This document shows, piece by piece, positions 45,237-56,930 of a DNA stretch of 64,000 nucleotides (positions within the stretch are counted from its first letter, which is position 1; every line of letters begins with the position of its first letter). The notes below the pieces were generated by a model. That model saw nothing but the letters and a program-made list of their open reading frames with translations, was not told where the DNA came from and searched no databases. Source of the DNA: Mauremys mutica (Eukaryota; Chordata; Testudines; Geoemydidae); the NCBI RefSeq assembly GCF_020497125.1, contig NC_059075.1, positions 32,400,003 to 32,464,002 of the forward strand, read 5' to 3'. A program made the position numbers and the translations under genes.

Positions 45237-46415
45237 TATTGTTGTTATTACTCCTTGGCACTTCCTGTCAAAATACTTGTGGTGAGCCAGGAGTGGCGAG
45301 GGGCTGCAGGAGGGCCGTGGGCTCTGGCAAGGTGCAGCCCCCATATGACAGTGCAGAGCCTGCCTTGAACCACTGCTGCAGCATCTGCTGCATATGAAGC
45401 ATGGTGTGTGTCAGCATTGGAGGGGGTTCTGGGGGTCTGTGGGTGGGGGTGATGGCTGTGCCACCTCAACACACTGGGGTCAGTGGTGCTGGCTGGGGAC
45501 CGCCCTCAGTGGAGCTTAGGGGCACCAGTTTAATAATACTGTGTAGGGCCCCATAAAGCCTAAGGACGGCCCTGCCTCCTAGCCCAGGTGGAACAGGCTG
45601 AAACAGCTGGTTCCATGCTCTCCAGTATCACTCTAAGAACTTGCAGTTCTACAAAGAATTCTTTAATGAAGAGGGCAACAGCAGCTCCCAACTAATTAAT
45701 TATGCATTGTTAAAAATACAGATCACTTTTCTAGCACAGAAATGTGAACTAATTCTCAGTTTAAATCTGGCATTTGAGAGCAGGAAGCCTTGCACAATTA
45801 AAGCATTTGACCTTCTGGAAGAACTGCAGATATATTTCAGTTCACATCTAGAGCTCCCTTCAGAAAACACCTCAGAGTTCTTCAAATTTAGGAGGACAGA
45901 AAACGTATCTCCTGTTAAAAGATTTGCCTGTCTAGATCTCTTTAAAGAGGCATTCCATGAAGCATCTGAAAAGCTTGACAACATTTGTCATTTGGACAAC
46001 CAAGTCTAAATTTTCTCAAATAACAAAGGTTATTCAATCCTCATCATGTTTATATCCTGCTAGAACACTGTGAATACTTTCAAGCAATACCTAGTTTTTC
46101 TGAGGTACCTTAACAGGAGCTAAAATTGTACAGGGGAAAGCTTGTGCCTGAAGCTATTCAAAGTCAACCTATTTTTGTAGACCTCCAAGTGTTTTGGCTT
46201 TCAATGACAGAGAGAATTCCAAACATCGTCAAGCTGGCCTTGAGTTGCATAAATGCTGTCTCAAATTCTGCAGATGCAGAGCAAAGTTTTTCACTGTACA
46301 ATTTGATCCTTTCTAGCAGAAGGAAATCACTAAGTGAGAAAAACTTGAAGGCTCTTTGTTTTCTGTACTATAATTTAAATGAAAATACTAGATTGCACTG
46401 GAATGCAGGACAATG
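43303..46415 (+). pseudogene. CGGBP1-like hAT transposase pseudogene
   Basis: The order is: a short leader from ATG 43303 (MSGQSEPSTSQSTQPG); after a stop, from 43450, EFLAKLHADGDKLFCTLCNV and VLSHDRRSVIVGHFASKKRK, a BED-like C2..H finger very like CGGBP1; an apparent intron 43671-43964 (GTGAGT..TTCTTTCAG); then AWVKTLAGANIPLSKTDHPL, the second CGGBP1 block; a catalytic-region fragment at 44273-44512 with VVIDTDNASYMKKAF; the part broken by a MITE; NSWFH near 45600 and KEFFNEEGNSSS; and the hAT dimerisation block SNSADAEQSFSLYNLILSSR near 46256-46320. The disruptions rule out a working protein. Confidence 0.82.
44647..45574. mobile_element. hAT-type MITE nested in the CGGBP1-like element, 928 bp
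   Basis: CAGGGCTGTTCCTAGGC at the left, GCCTAAGGACGGCCCTG at the right. Flanks CCTTCTAG (44639-44646) and CCTCCTAG (45575-45582) match at 7 of 8. It contains AC-repeat tracts at about 45040-45056 and 45213-45236. Long ORFs inside come from GC-rich and CA-rich sequence. Confidence 0.93.
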
Positions 46416-46885
46416 ATTAGCAAAACTGTATGACTTTCATATATGAAAGTCTGAGCAATTTAAAATGACATTCTACTTTTTGTTGTTGCTGTTTGGTGTT
46501 CTGTAATGTAATTTAAATGAAAATCCAGAATTATAACTGGAATGCAGGGTATTAGTTACCACGTGTTTATAACTTAACTTTCGTGTGTTTAGGAAATGCT
46601 GAATAGTTATTGTGACTTTTTTTTCTGTATTGTAGTTTTAAATAAATTATCAAAACTATTGAAACTGGTGTGATTATATTGCATTATTTTGACAAAATAT
46701 GCAGAATTTTGCAATTTTTGGCACAGAATTTTGAAATTTTTGAGGCAGAATTCCCCAGGAGTCGTGTGTGTGTATATATAACATACCATTCAAGGAAAAA
46801 GGGATTTGTCTGGTATTTTAAATAGACACTATAGCCACTAATTAGTTTTTCATGCTTGGTAATATTTAATACATTGCATCCTACA

Positions 46886-46985
46886 GTAGCAAAGAATCCT
46901 GTGGCACCTTATAGACTAACAGACGTTTTGCAGCATGAGCTTTCGTGGGTGAATGCCCACTTCGTCAGATGCAAGAGCAGTGTCT
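46886..46985 (-). mobile_element. Foldback (Penelope-like?) repeat, copy B, one arm
   Basis: On the minus strand it reads CTGACGA, hairpin GTGGGC..CCCAC, GAAAGC, CATGC, then TTAGTCTATAAGGTGCCACA. Same family as 10213 and 50648. Only one arm is clear. Confidence 0.65.
46933..46972 (-). ncRNA. Hammerhead-ribozyme-like core, copy B (hypothesis)
   Basis: In 40 nt: GCAU, CUGACGA, A, GUGGG-loop-CCCAC, GAAA, GCUC, AUGC. GCAU and AUGC can form stem I, and UC would be the cleavage dinucleotide. Departures from the canonical fold: one extra A after CUGANGA and a stem III of only two self-complementary bases (GC). Confidence 0.35.
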
Positions 46986-47485
46986 CTTCAGAAGTCTACA
47001 AATATTCATTTTCACAATCTCATGACTTGTTTGAGAAACTGGAACTTGAGAGTTGTCTCTTGAAGACTGTGGAACTAACATGCTAATACACTCTACCCGA
47101 GACTACAGCTAAAATTTCCTAAAGTGCTATAATAACTTAGTAGCCTGTGGGTAAAATGTTCAAAAGACACTTAAAAGCCTGTTTCTAAGTCACTTTGGAA
47201 ACTTAACCCCTAATCTATGTTGTTGTATTAATTTAGATGGACTATATGGGCCAAAGGTGTTAACATAACCCAGTCACTGTCCAGCATTAAACAAGGTCTG
47301 GTGTTTGGCATACAGAGACCACAGCCTTTTTAGTACCATGGCAAACACACCATTTAAAATCCTTTTAACCTTTTATTAAAGGCATGCAAAAGAAGGAAAA
47401 ACAGTTTAAAGCATTTGAAATATAAATTATTAAGTAAGTCTTTTATTTTAACTTTTTTCCCCTTTTCCTTTAGCTGTAGAGAGTT

Positions 47486-47913
47486 TTAGAAGGAATCCTC
47501 CCTCCCCTTTCCCTTGTTTGATAGTCTTTTGGATGTATCAAAGGTGATAACTGTCCTTTTGGGCAAAAGAGAAGTTAGTAGAAATGAGTTGGAGCTGCTG
47601 CTAGTCTGAGTCCGTTTTATCGGAAGCGGTATTTGGGATTCAGCTGGAGCTGATAGATGTGGTGATGTCATCTGGGTACCTTTCTCTGGCCTGGCCTGGT
47701 AAGGACATCTCTCAGGATTAAGATGATGAAGGCCTGGAGTCCCAGGAGATGGGTGGAGGGGTGGGAACCATGGTGATGAAGCTTGCTTCAGTAGTCTCTG
47801 GCTGTTTTTCTGCTCCATCTGTTCTTTCAGTCTTTTCCTCCCAAAGTCTTTTTCTTTAAAGACCCCCAAGGGGAATGGTGTGTGGAATAGCCCATCCCCT
47901 TATTTATTTTGTG
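47486..47913 (-). other. Unassigned open reading frame inside the EFCAB11 intron
   Basis: A minus-strand frame of at least 127 codons (stop at 47486), open a little further up to about 47913 (GDGLFHTPFPLGVFKEKDFG then RKRLKEQMEQK). It is Lys/Arg/Gln-rich at first, then Pro/Ser-rich (SPWFPPLHPSPGTPG), then KRTVITFDTSKRLSNKGKG. The composition is unlike the AT-rich flank. No family recognised. It could be an exon of an antisense gene, a retrocopy fragment, or chance. There is no clear polypyrimidine acceptor upstream. Confidence 0.3.
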
Positions 47914-48979
47914 CACTAATTAGGCCTAATACCCAATTTTGGTTCATGAACTTCTGGCCATCATCTGTTTTTTAACAAGCATAATTTCAACAGTCCTTTG
48001 ATTATATTGATGTGGCCTTTTTAGTTTAGGCGTATCCAGTTTCTCGGTCTGATTTTTCTGGCATATATTCCCATCAATGTTTGTTGTAGGTTATTGTGAC
48101 TTTTTTTTGTCACACTCACTTTATACAGTTAAATTCACAATTAGAGTAAATTTGAAGGCTCTCTTATCACAACAGCACTCACAAAGAGAAAGTTATTTGA
48201 TCCACAGTTCTAAAGTATTGTGGGAGTTCTTGTCTTGCAGGAATGTTTCTCCCTCTATCATTTCAGATGGATGACACTTGAGTGATTTATAAAAATGTTT
48301 GGGTGTGTTTTTAATTTTTGGCTATCAGTTGCATAATCAGAGTTCCAAAGCTGCATTGCAGGAAATACTAGTTTTGGCTGAACTAATGTGACATCATTTT
48401 GTTCCTATAAAAGTTGTAATAGATTCTTATAATACTAACAATATTCATTGTATTGAGAGTCTTAAAATGAAATTATACTGTATTTGTTCCAAAGACTCCA
48501 TGTGGATATTTGGTCCAGATTAACAGTTTTAGTTTAAAGTTATTTAAAGGTGATCTTGTAATGGTTGTGAGGTTTAGTTTTTGCATTGTGTTGTTTTTTC
48601 TTTTTTTCTGGAGTCTCAGTATGGTGCATAGTGAGGCATCCAGCGGAGCAGCAGTCAAAGCATCTTCAGGGTGACTAAAAAGGGGGAGAAAGGACATTAA
48701 GTATTGAATAACTTGTATGTTGAGTGACCTTCTTACATTTGTGCATTAAAGATTTAACACTTCACTGTAGGGCTAATCATTTTTAAAAGCTCTTTTCAGG
48801 GCTTTTTTCAGCATATGGTGCATTGCAGGGGTGTGTATAATATGTGTGGCTGATCAGACTGAAGGTAGGCCAAGAAACATCCATTTATAGTAAGTCTTGT
48901 ATTATACAAGAAGAAGAAAATGCAACAACCCACATTAATAAAAAGAGGGCAGAAAAATATTGCTTTTCATGCCTAGTAA

Positions 48980-50021
48980 AGCGGTGGTTCTCAGCAGGGG
49001 GTCCATGAACCCTTTCAGAGGGGCTGCAGGGCCCTGTGGCTAAAACCCAGAGCCCGAGTCTTAGCAACTCCTGCAGGGCTGAAGCCAGGAGCCATGGGGT
49101 TGAAGTCCTGATTCCCCGTACCCTCTGTGGGGTTGAATCCCCGGTGCCCACCATGGGGCTGAAGCTGGGAGCAGCTGGGCTGAATTCCAGAGCCCAGAGA
49201 GCCAGTGCTCCCCATGGGGCAAAAGCCTTAAGCCGATGGGCAGCGTTGGGGGGACATTGGGGTGTCCCTTCCCGAAGCTACAGTGCAAGAACAGGGCAGC
49301 CTCAGGGCAGCTCCATGCACACCACCCTCTACCTCCTCCTCGCCCCACCCACTGGCCAGGTTGGAGGCGGGAAGACAGAGCCAGGCAGCTGCCCTCCTCC
49401 CTGCAGCCAGAGCTACCCCCTGCCCACATACAGCCCCTAGCTACCCTTCTCCCTGAGCTACCCCTGTGCCTGCACACATCTCCTAGCTACCCCTCTCCCT
49501 GCACCCTGAGTTACCCCTCTGTCCGCATATAGTGCCTAGCTACCCCTCTCCCTGCACCCTGAGCTACCCCTCTGTCTGCACACAGCACCTAGCTACACTC
49601 CTGCCTGCAGCCTGAGCTACATCCCTGTCCATACACCATCCTTAGCTACCCCTCTCCCTGCACCCTGAGCTACCCCTGTGCCTGCACACAATCCTTAGCT
49701 ACCCCTCTCCCTTCACCTGTTTTCAAACTTTTTGAGCTGAGCCCCTCACCTTTGAATGATGATTTTTGGTTGTACGCCCCCCCTCCCCCAACACACACAC
49801 AACCCAAACAGGCGGGTGGCCTGCTGAGGTGAGTTAGGGGGTGGATTGGCACACCCTCCCTGGACCCCGCCATGTGGATCTGGCTCGAGCCCCACTAGCC
49901 CCTGCTCACCCAAAATAGAAGTCAAACTACACCTATTCCCAAGCCCCCTCCGCCACTGGGCCCTGGAGTTTTTATAGCATGTTGCAAGGGGCCTCAGAAA
50001 GAAAAAGGTTGAGAACCCATG
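48980..50021. mobile_element. Charlie-like hAT element, non-autonomous
   Basis: Left CGGTGGTTCTCAGCAGGGGG, right AAGGTTGAGAACCCATG (imperfect inverted, the CAGNGGTTCTCAACC type). The TSD is too diverged to call; the ends are good to a few bases. The inside contains GCAGGGCTGAAGCC-type blocks, a minisatellite, and TTTCAAACTTTTTGAGCTGA. Confidence 0.75.
49388..49720. repeat. Minisatellite of about 50-57 bp units
   Basis: Unit core AGCTACCCCTCTCCCTGCAC plus CCTGAGCTACCCCTCTG plus TGCACACAGCACCT, about six diverged copies inside the Charlie-like element. Confidence 0.85.
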
Positions 50022-50647
50022 TCGTTAAAGTTTGAAAAATGTTCTGCTGTTACTTTATATTCTCCATTGCAATCACTTTGGGAACATTGCCTATAGGTGA
50101 ATGGGCAGATGTAAATAATATAGAATAGCTAGACAAAGTGACCCTTGTGGAAGTGTCATTTAAGGATTCTTTGGTTGTATAAGAAGCAGCTAATGTTAGA
50201 TTTTTCTGTGCTGTAATTGGTTAAAATCCTTCTCTTGTCATATAACAAATATATTGACTTATGGTAAGGTCCATACTGGTCTGCTGACCAAAGCAAAGTA
50301 ACATTAACCATGATTAAATAAAGTACACTTATTCATATAATTGGTATTCATATTGTTTTACTCTCTACTACTTGAAATATATTTAAACATGGCTTTGTTT
50401 TCTAAAATAATTTCTGAAAATGTTGGGCCCAAACCTGCTCCCAATTTTGCCATTAATTTATTGGGAATCAGGATGTGATCTCATGTATGACAGAGCATAA
50501 CAGAATGGAAAAGAGGACAATAAAATTTTGTGATATAATATTTCTCTAGTGAAGCAAAAGGTATGCTGCACAGTTTTTTTTCACTGAGGTATAGCATCCA
50601 GGTTTTAACAGGTAACAGCTGGGGAAAAAAACAGCTTGTAATATCAA

Positions 50648-50940
50648 CGAGATGTCCTTGTGGCACCTTAGAGACTAACAAATTTATTTGGGCATAAGCT
50701 TTCGTGGGCTAAAACCCACTTCATCAGATGCACGGAGTGGAAAATACAGTCAAGAGGTATATACACAGTGTATGAAAAGATGGGAGTTGCCTTACCAAGT
50801 GTGTATGTGGGGGGTCAGTGCTAACAAGCTAGTTCAATTAAGGTGGAAGTGGGCTATTCCCAACAGGTGACAAGAAGGGAGGACACAAGGACTCCTCATT
50901 GTTTTTGCTGATATAGTCTAACATGGCTACCACTCTGAAG
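50648..50940. mobile_element. Foldback (Penelope-like?) repeat, copy C
   Basis: Left GATGTCCTTGTGGCACCTTA, then TTTATTTGGGCATAAGC, CCCACTTCATCAGATGCACG; right CACAAGGACTCCTCATTG, TGCTGATATAGTCTAACATG, GCTACCACTCTGAAG. This is the longest copy here. Confidence 0.75.
50692..50731 (-). ncRNA. Hammerhead-ribozyme-like core, copy C (hypothesis)
   Basis: In 40 nt: GCAU, CUGAUGA, A, GUGGG-loop-CCCAC, GAAA, GCUU, AUGC. Same arrangement and same two departures as copy B. No activity is shown; the motif may be too short in stem III to cleave as a monomer. Confidence 0.35.
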
Positions 50941-53900
50941 CTTGTAATGTGTTTTTCACATCACACAAAATGTCATACCTGTAAAATGTTGTAAAACTTT
51001 GATCACTAGATACCGTAATGCAGTATTGGCAAGTTGTGTGCCTTGTGATTCCATATTTATGAATGTGGTATGAGAGCTGGAGAGGAATCTAATACAGACA
51101 TTGCTACTTGAACTGCAGTTTCTCACATAATAGTGATCACTTGGGACCAGATTCTGGCACTCTATGTTGAGTAGCACCTTGTTCCACTAATAACCCCAAC
51201 TGAAATCATTGAGGGTACTTGTTCCCCTTAGTATGCGAGTTTTACTTTGTTGGGCAAAGTTTTGTCCAGAAAGCTTTTCCTAGACAGGTGACCAGAATGA
51301 GCCATCTGGTGAATTAAAAACATATAAGCAGAAACACACAGATATATGAATGTATGGGCAAGAAGCATCAATATTGTCATCTCACAAAATTTGGATCTCT
51401 ATGCCCTCACACCAGCCAAAACAAACAGCCCAATGTATAGTTTAAACTGCACTGGCTTTAGAATGTTCCTCCTTTCCCCCCAACTTTTCCTCTTTCTTTC
51501 ACACACACATCAGAATTGAGCTCTTTGGTTAAATTTAGATCTTAGGTACAGAATTGCTGTGTACTTTATGTAACATCATTTATAATATATGTGCATGTAA
51601 GATACATGATAATGCATGCTTTGATGACCAAGAGCAGGCACAAGCTCTAAGATAGGTTGTTGGGACTAGAAAGAAAAGAGCTTAATGAGTACATTTTGGA
51701 ACTCTATGAAGTTATCTAAATAACTTTAATTTTAAATTAACTTTCTTTCTCAATATTTAAGCCCTGCAGGTTGGTAAAGGTGCTGTCTCTATAGCATTTC
51801 ACATACTGCTGCATCACTTTAATTTTAAGAAGCTAAGCATGGAAAGTTTGAGATTTTTCTTATAAAACTGAAGTAAAAAAATGTAAAAGATGCTGAGTGT
51901 GTGCTTAGTCCCAGAAGAAACTAGAAAAAAGAAAAAAAAAATTAAAGAAAGAAAATTCAAGGTCATAGCTTTTAATGCCTATTTAGCTTCTGCTGCTGCA
52001 GTTTAGGGCACACGTTTTGCTTCTGAACGTCAAATCTCAGAATGCATTATTTTTAGTAAAAATTAAAAGAAACATATCAATCACTGAAGCCAGGGCCAGG
52101 TAAATCTTAAGGAGAGAAGTACAAAGACAGTTGTTACATAACAGTGGAGAAATTCTGACCTCATTGAAATCCATGGTAGTTTTGTCATTGTCTTCAACAG
52201 ATGTATGATATCATCCTAGCTAGATACTTAATGTATACATGCACGTATGCACACACACAGATGTGTTTGTGACTTCAGATCCTAAAATAGTGAATTACAT
52301 GCTAAACTCAAAAATGCTTTTGAATGAATCGCATTTCAAAACATTCTTTTTCTCTCTGATCACATGCATTATTTGTCTGTCATTATTGTAATTTACATTA
52401 AAACAAAAAACTACTATAATTTCAATATTCAGAGCCAAATGTACAAATCCTTGTGCAGCACATGAGCTACTCAAAAAAGCACAAATAAGAATATAAGTAA
52501 AACTCAATATTTGCATGCTGATATCAGAAAAGTACAGGTTTTACACGTGCAATTGCCTGATGCTTTGTGTGCAAAAATGCTCATATAAAGGTGAACATAC
52601 ATGTTGTTTTGCTCTCTCTCTGGCATGGTGCTTTAAAATGAGTTGCCTAGATTTTCCATTTATGCATTTTATTACTATTAAAATACAGTGTACATTTTTA
52701 GTATGATATAGCAAGATAATATGGATTACAATGCATAGTGTACTTCTCTAACACACCAAAAATGAACAGTTAATACCTGTGCTTCACTTTGGTATTGGAT
52801 GTAAAGTGTATTTATAAACATAAAATAAACATGATCAGATATACTGAATAAATTTAAACTGGCAATAGATCTTCTCAACCATTTGGTGGTGCTCAATGCT
52901 CTGTTTAAGGTAAGAACTGAGACTAGGTAGAGTTGATTCAAAAGTGTTCTTGGGTATAGTAAGTGTGCAGTTTTTTTATTTTATTTCAAGTAAATAAGAC
53001 CAATACAAGAATATTTGCATGTCATACAGATTAATGTAAAATTTCATTTAGAAATTGTCTGCTAAATATATTGTGGTTTTTTCCCAAAAAATATTAATAT
53101 TCTGTGTAATTTGATGCTAAGGTTCATGTAAGCTTCAGGTGAATCTTCAATTTATTTTGATCACATTTATTGACCATAGTATGTACAAAAATATTGTGGT
53201 AAAAATGAATTGTAGAGTTCAACTGTTTCTGTGATCTTACCAGGTATATTAGACAAAATGGACATCGGCTGCTTAATCATGGTACATCTGATTGAAATGT
53301 CAATGTTCCGTAAGAACACTAGCCATTCATTACACAGGGGTTCTAGTAATGCCTAGTGGTGAATGGTTTAATGGTAGGACACTTATTTATTTTGATAGAT
53401 GGTTGATTTATGAATTAAAACTTTTTTCATAACCATGTTATTCATTCTCTCTTTGAGAGTACATGTATGAATTGTCAGAAAAGTTTAAATAGGACAATGT
53501 GAAATTATTAAGCTGAACATCTTATAATGAAAAGTGAACATGGTGTCCTCATTGTATGGTGGCATACCAGTTGTTGCCAGAAAGCACTGCAAGAAATGTT
53601 TCTATTTTTTGTTGTGAAACTTTGATTTATGTTTGGTTAACCTAGTTACAAATATACAGCATTATTAATTACTGCTATCAAGGAAATACCTCTCTTAGCT
53701 GTACCATTTGTGTATAAGAGGAAGATATTTAATTGTTGAATCCTCAAACTGTAATAATGAAAGTGAAATAGCAGAACAAAGCTGAAAAATGATAATTATT
53801 ATGACGATGAAAATGTGAAAGAGTCAATAAATGACATGTCTTTTTTTTTAAAAAAGAATAATGGACATATAGTTTCTGAAGCTAGCAAGCATACATCATA

Positions 53901-55497
53901 GCTCATAGATCAGAAGCACTGTATCCCATTCATGATCTGAATTTTATGCTGCTTTGCACTTAAATTAATAGGGTCACATGCCAGAGGTGTATTAATATTT
54001 TTGTGTGTTAGTTCTTTCACCGCTAAAAATGACCTAATTGTTTCATATTTCTTTCTTATAATTATCCAGTAACAAGAAAATAACCCAGTTTTGAGAACCA
54101 CCCCACAGCAGAAATCTTGTGCTCTTTATGCAAGTTTGATTTATAGACATGTACAGCAGAGTGAATATGAAACATTCATCTTCCTATGGCTAGTTGCCAT
54201 GGAAACGTAGTACACAGTACAATATCATTCCAGCTCTGGTGATGCCTGCAGTAGTTTATTCCTTTGTTGTTCTCATTTCTTAAGCAACTGTCTTGCAGCC
54301 TTTCATATTATCACAATTAATCACATACACAAGTCTGTATTGTTATCGCTTCAAAATGATCTCTAATGGAGAAAATACATTTTTATGTGTACATGTGTAT
54401 ATATTCATTGTGAATGTATATTTTTGTTCAATTCATTGGTTAAAAGCTGGTCACATGCTCAAATAACATATTATTGCTCATGAACTGATACATCTGTACA
54501 GTATACCATGTTGAATATCATTGGCTCACATACAGAGATCCACAGAAAGCTACTTTCATCCAAGAAAATATTTTCTTGCTCTGGCTCTCCAGCTTCCTTT
54601 GAAGTTTCCTATCAGGGACTGGAGTCACATCTCTACTATTTCTCCATAGACAAATTTCCTGCTCTGGGAGGGCAGGAGTTAAATACAGCCCAATAGCATC
54701 TCCTGCCTTCCCCCAAACTGCTTTTGCTAGATGAAGAAGAATCCAGAGACTGTCAGAACACCCAATCTGTCCCTGCCCTTAACTGGCGAGAAGTAAGGGA
54801 AATTGAAAAAAAACCCATCATTAATACAAAAAATACCAACTACGTGCAAGGGTGATAAATTAACAAAAATATTGCCCTGAGGTAAAAGTGCTCTAAAGAT
54901 TATATTTGTTTAGGAACCAAAGCCTCCTTCTGATATATTCCCTTGAAATTAATCAGTGGGCCCGATCCTGCAGCCTTTACAAGAGTAAGGAATACAAACC
55001 AAGGACCATTAATTTTACTAATAACAGTGGCATACGGTTATGCATAAGTAGGCCAGTTCATAAATAATTAATAATAAAGGGAAGGGGAATGCTCCATTTG
55101 GGAGAGTTATTTCATAAGAAATAGATCCCTTAATGGATTTTCGTTAAGAATTTTTCTTGGGTTTTATTGTTTGGTTTGTATTTGTTGTTTTTTTATGGTT
55201 AGGGCCATGAGCTTGAATGGATAACACCAGAGTGGCAATTTAGTGTTGGAAAGCAAATCAAAGCTTTGAAAGTGCCTTTGCAGGAGAAGGATGATGCTTC
55301 ACTTGATGGAGGTCATAGATAGTCAAGTCAAACTACCTTCCTCAATTATTTGTGTAGAAAAATTAAAAATGCACTTTAGTGGACAGAAAAACTGTTATAA
55401 GTAAATAAGTAAACCTACTCCAATTTAAGATGCAATCTTGGAAATATAGGTTTTAAACAGATACTGTCTAGTGCCTAAATCTTTTCCTCTTCTGCAT
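50941..55497. other. EFCAB11 intron, no named feature
   Basis: AT-rich sequence without a recognised exon or transposon. A fragment near 51145-51215 (GGGACCAGATTCTGGCACTC) may be an old inverted-repeat element end. Confidence 0.5.
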
Positions 55498-55613
55498 TCC
55501 AGTCCTGCAAACACTCACTCACAGTCTTAACTTAAAACATGTGGGTTAGGTCCATTGAAGTGAGGAGGAGTACTTGCATGCTTAAAATTACGTGTATGCA
55601 GGATTGGGATCCA
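55498..55613. repeat. Short foldback repeat
   Basis: CCAGTCCTGCAAACACTCAC at the left and GTATGCAGGATTGGGATCC at the right are imperfect inverted copies, with TCCATTGAAGTGAGGAGGAG in the middle. Confidence 0.6.
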
Positions 55614-56252
55614 GGAATGCAATTCATGTGCAAATGTATGTATATAGTCCTGCGTATATGCATCAACTGCATCTGAAAAATTAGGTATGTTTCTTCCTAT
55701 GTAGGAATATGCCATTACAAAAAATGGACCTTAAACTTTTGAAAACTACACACCTGGACTAAAAACATTACTTAAATGAAGTGCTTAGATATTTTCTACT
55801 TCTGTGTCCTTCTCTTATTTTAGAGACCATTTACTTCACATAGGGTAAGCCTATAGAATAGCCTTTATAATGTATAAATATAGCATTCATAAAATATGCC
55901 AAATTGACAGCTTTGGAGATTGAATTATTATTTATAAACAACTAGTGTGGGTTTCCTCTCTTTCCCCTGATAGTGTCTCAGTTCTGAAAGGGATCATCTC
56001 TAAGAGTGAAAGGATTGTTTGAGACTTATGACAATTCAGTCCATGGTCTCTTTTACTGGGACTACCAACTAGCATGTTCATTATTTTCTGTTGCATTAGC
56101 TGTTGGTATGATATAGCTTCTGTCCACTGGGAATTAGACTCCGGACCACCAGACTCATCTTACTTAGACTACTAAGCAATTATTAGACAGCAAAAACTGT
56201 TGGTCACAATCATCCAATACTAGGTTGAACCACTGACCTGGAGTGGAAGGCT

Positions 56253-56313
56253 TAGGGTGACCAGAAGCAAATATGAAAAATGGGAATGGGGGTGGGGGAT
56301 AATAGTAGCCTAT

Positions 56314-56346
<33 letters not shown>

Positions 56347-56395
56347 CCCAAAAATCAGGACTGTCCCTGTAAAATCGGGACATCTGGTCACCCTA
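56253..56395. mobile_element. Small hAT-like foldback MITE with a poly(A) expansion, 143 bp
   Basis: TAGGGTGACCAGAAGC at the left, CATCTGGTCACCCTA at the right, perfect 8-bp TSD GGAAGGCT (56245-56252, 56396-56403). Same family as 26165-26288, but an internal A run has grown to more than 25 bases. Confidence 0.93.
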
Positions 56396-56629
56396 GGAAG
56401 GCTTCAAATACTCCATTAGCTCCCTCAGAATATTCCCATTTTTATTGAAATTAGAGTTAGTTCCACATTTAGGGTAAAAGATTACCAGTATCCTCTAAAA
56501 TGTACCTTTTATTGAAAGTGTAATCTGTCCTAGATATTTTGCTAGCCCAGGAGAGTATAGTATAGACTCAAGAAGGCAATTACGGATGGAATTTTTCACT
56601 TATTCCTAATGATTAACCTAAAGAGTTGC

Positions 56630-56930
56630 AGTTTATTTGTATTATAGTAGCACCTAGAAGCCTGAATCAAAATCCAGACCCTCATTGTGCTAGGTGCTGT
56701 ACTAACAGACAGTAAGACAGTCCTTGCCTTGGAGAGTTTATGATCGAAGTAGACAAAACAGGTAAAGGGTGGAGGGGTAGCCTTATAATCCCACTTTTAA
56801 AGATGGGAGACAGAGGCACAGAGAAATTAAATTACTTGCCCATTGTTACAAAAGAAATCTGTGGAAGAGTCCAGAATTGAACCACCTCTCCTGAATCCTT
56901 ATCCAGTGCTTTAACCGAAACAACAACCTT
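56630..56930. mobile_element. MIR/CORE-type SINE
   Basis: TAGTAGCACCTAGAAGCC, CATTGTGCTAGGTGCTGTAC, AGACAGTCCTTGCCTTGGAG, then AGGCACAGAGAAATTAAATT and ACTTGCCCATTGTTACAAAA: the MIR core region and an amniote MIR-type tail. Confidence 0.75.

Larger units (their letters stand above)
42519..46763 (+). mobile_element. hAT element encoding a CGGBP1-like zinc-finger transposase (decayed)
   Basis: Terminal repeats CACTTGTGGGGATTCTGC (left) and, inverted, CGACTCCTGGGGAATTCTGC (right). TSD not resolved because the right flank is a GT/AT microsatellite. The plus-strand gene remnant runs 43303-46415 and is broken by stops, frameshifts and the insertion at 44647-45574. Confidence 0.82.

Noticed and set aside
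44509..45397. ORFs of 148-248 codons
   Set aside because: They are inside or across the nested MITE, which is GC-rich and then CA-repeat; Thr/His-rich readings come from the ACAC tract.
48885..49532. ORFs of 89-138 codons on both strands
   Set aside because: They lie in the Charlie-like element and its minisatellite.
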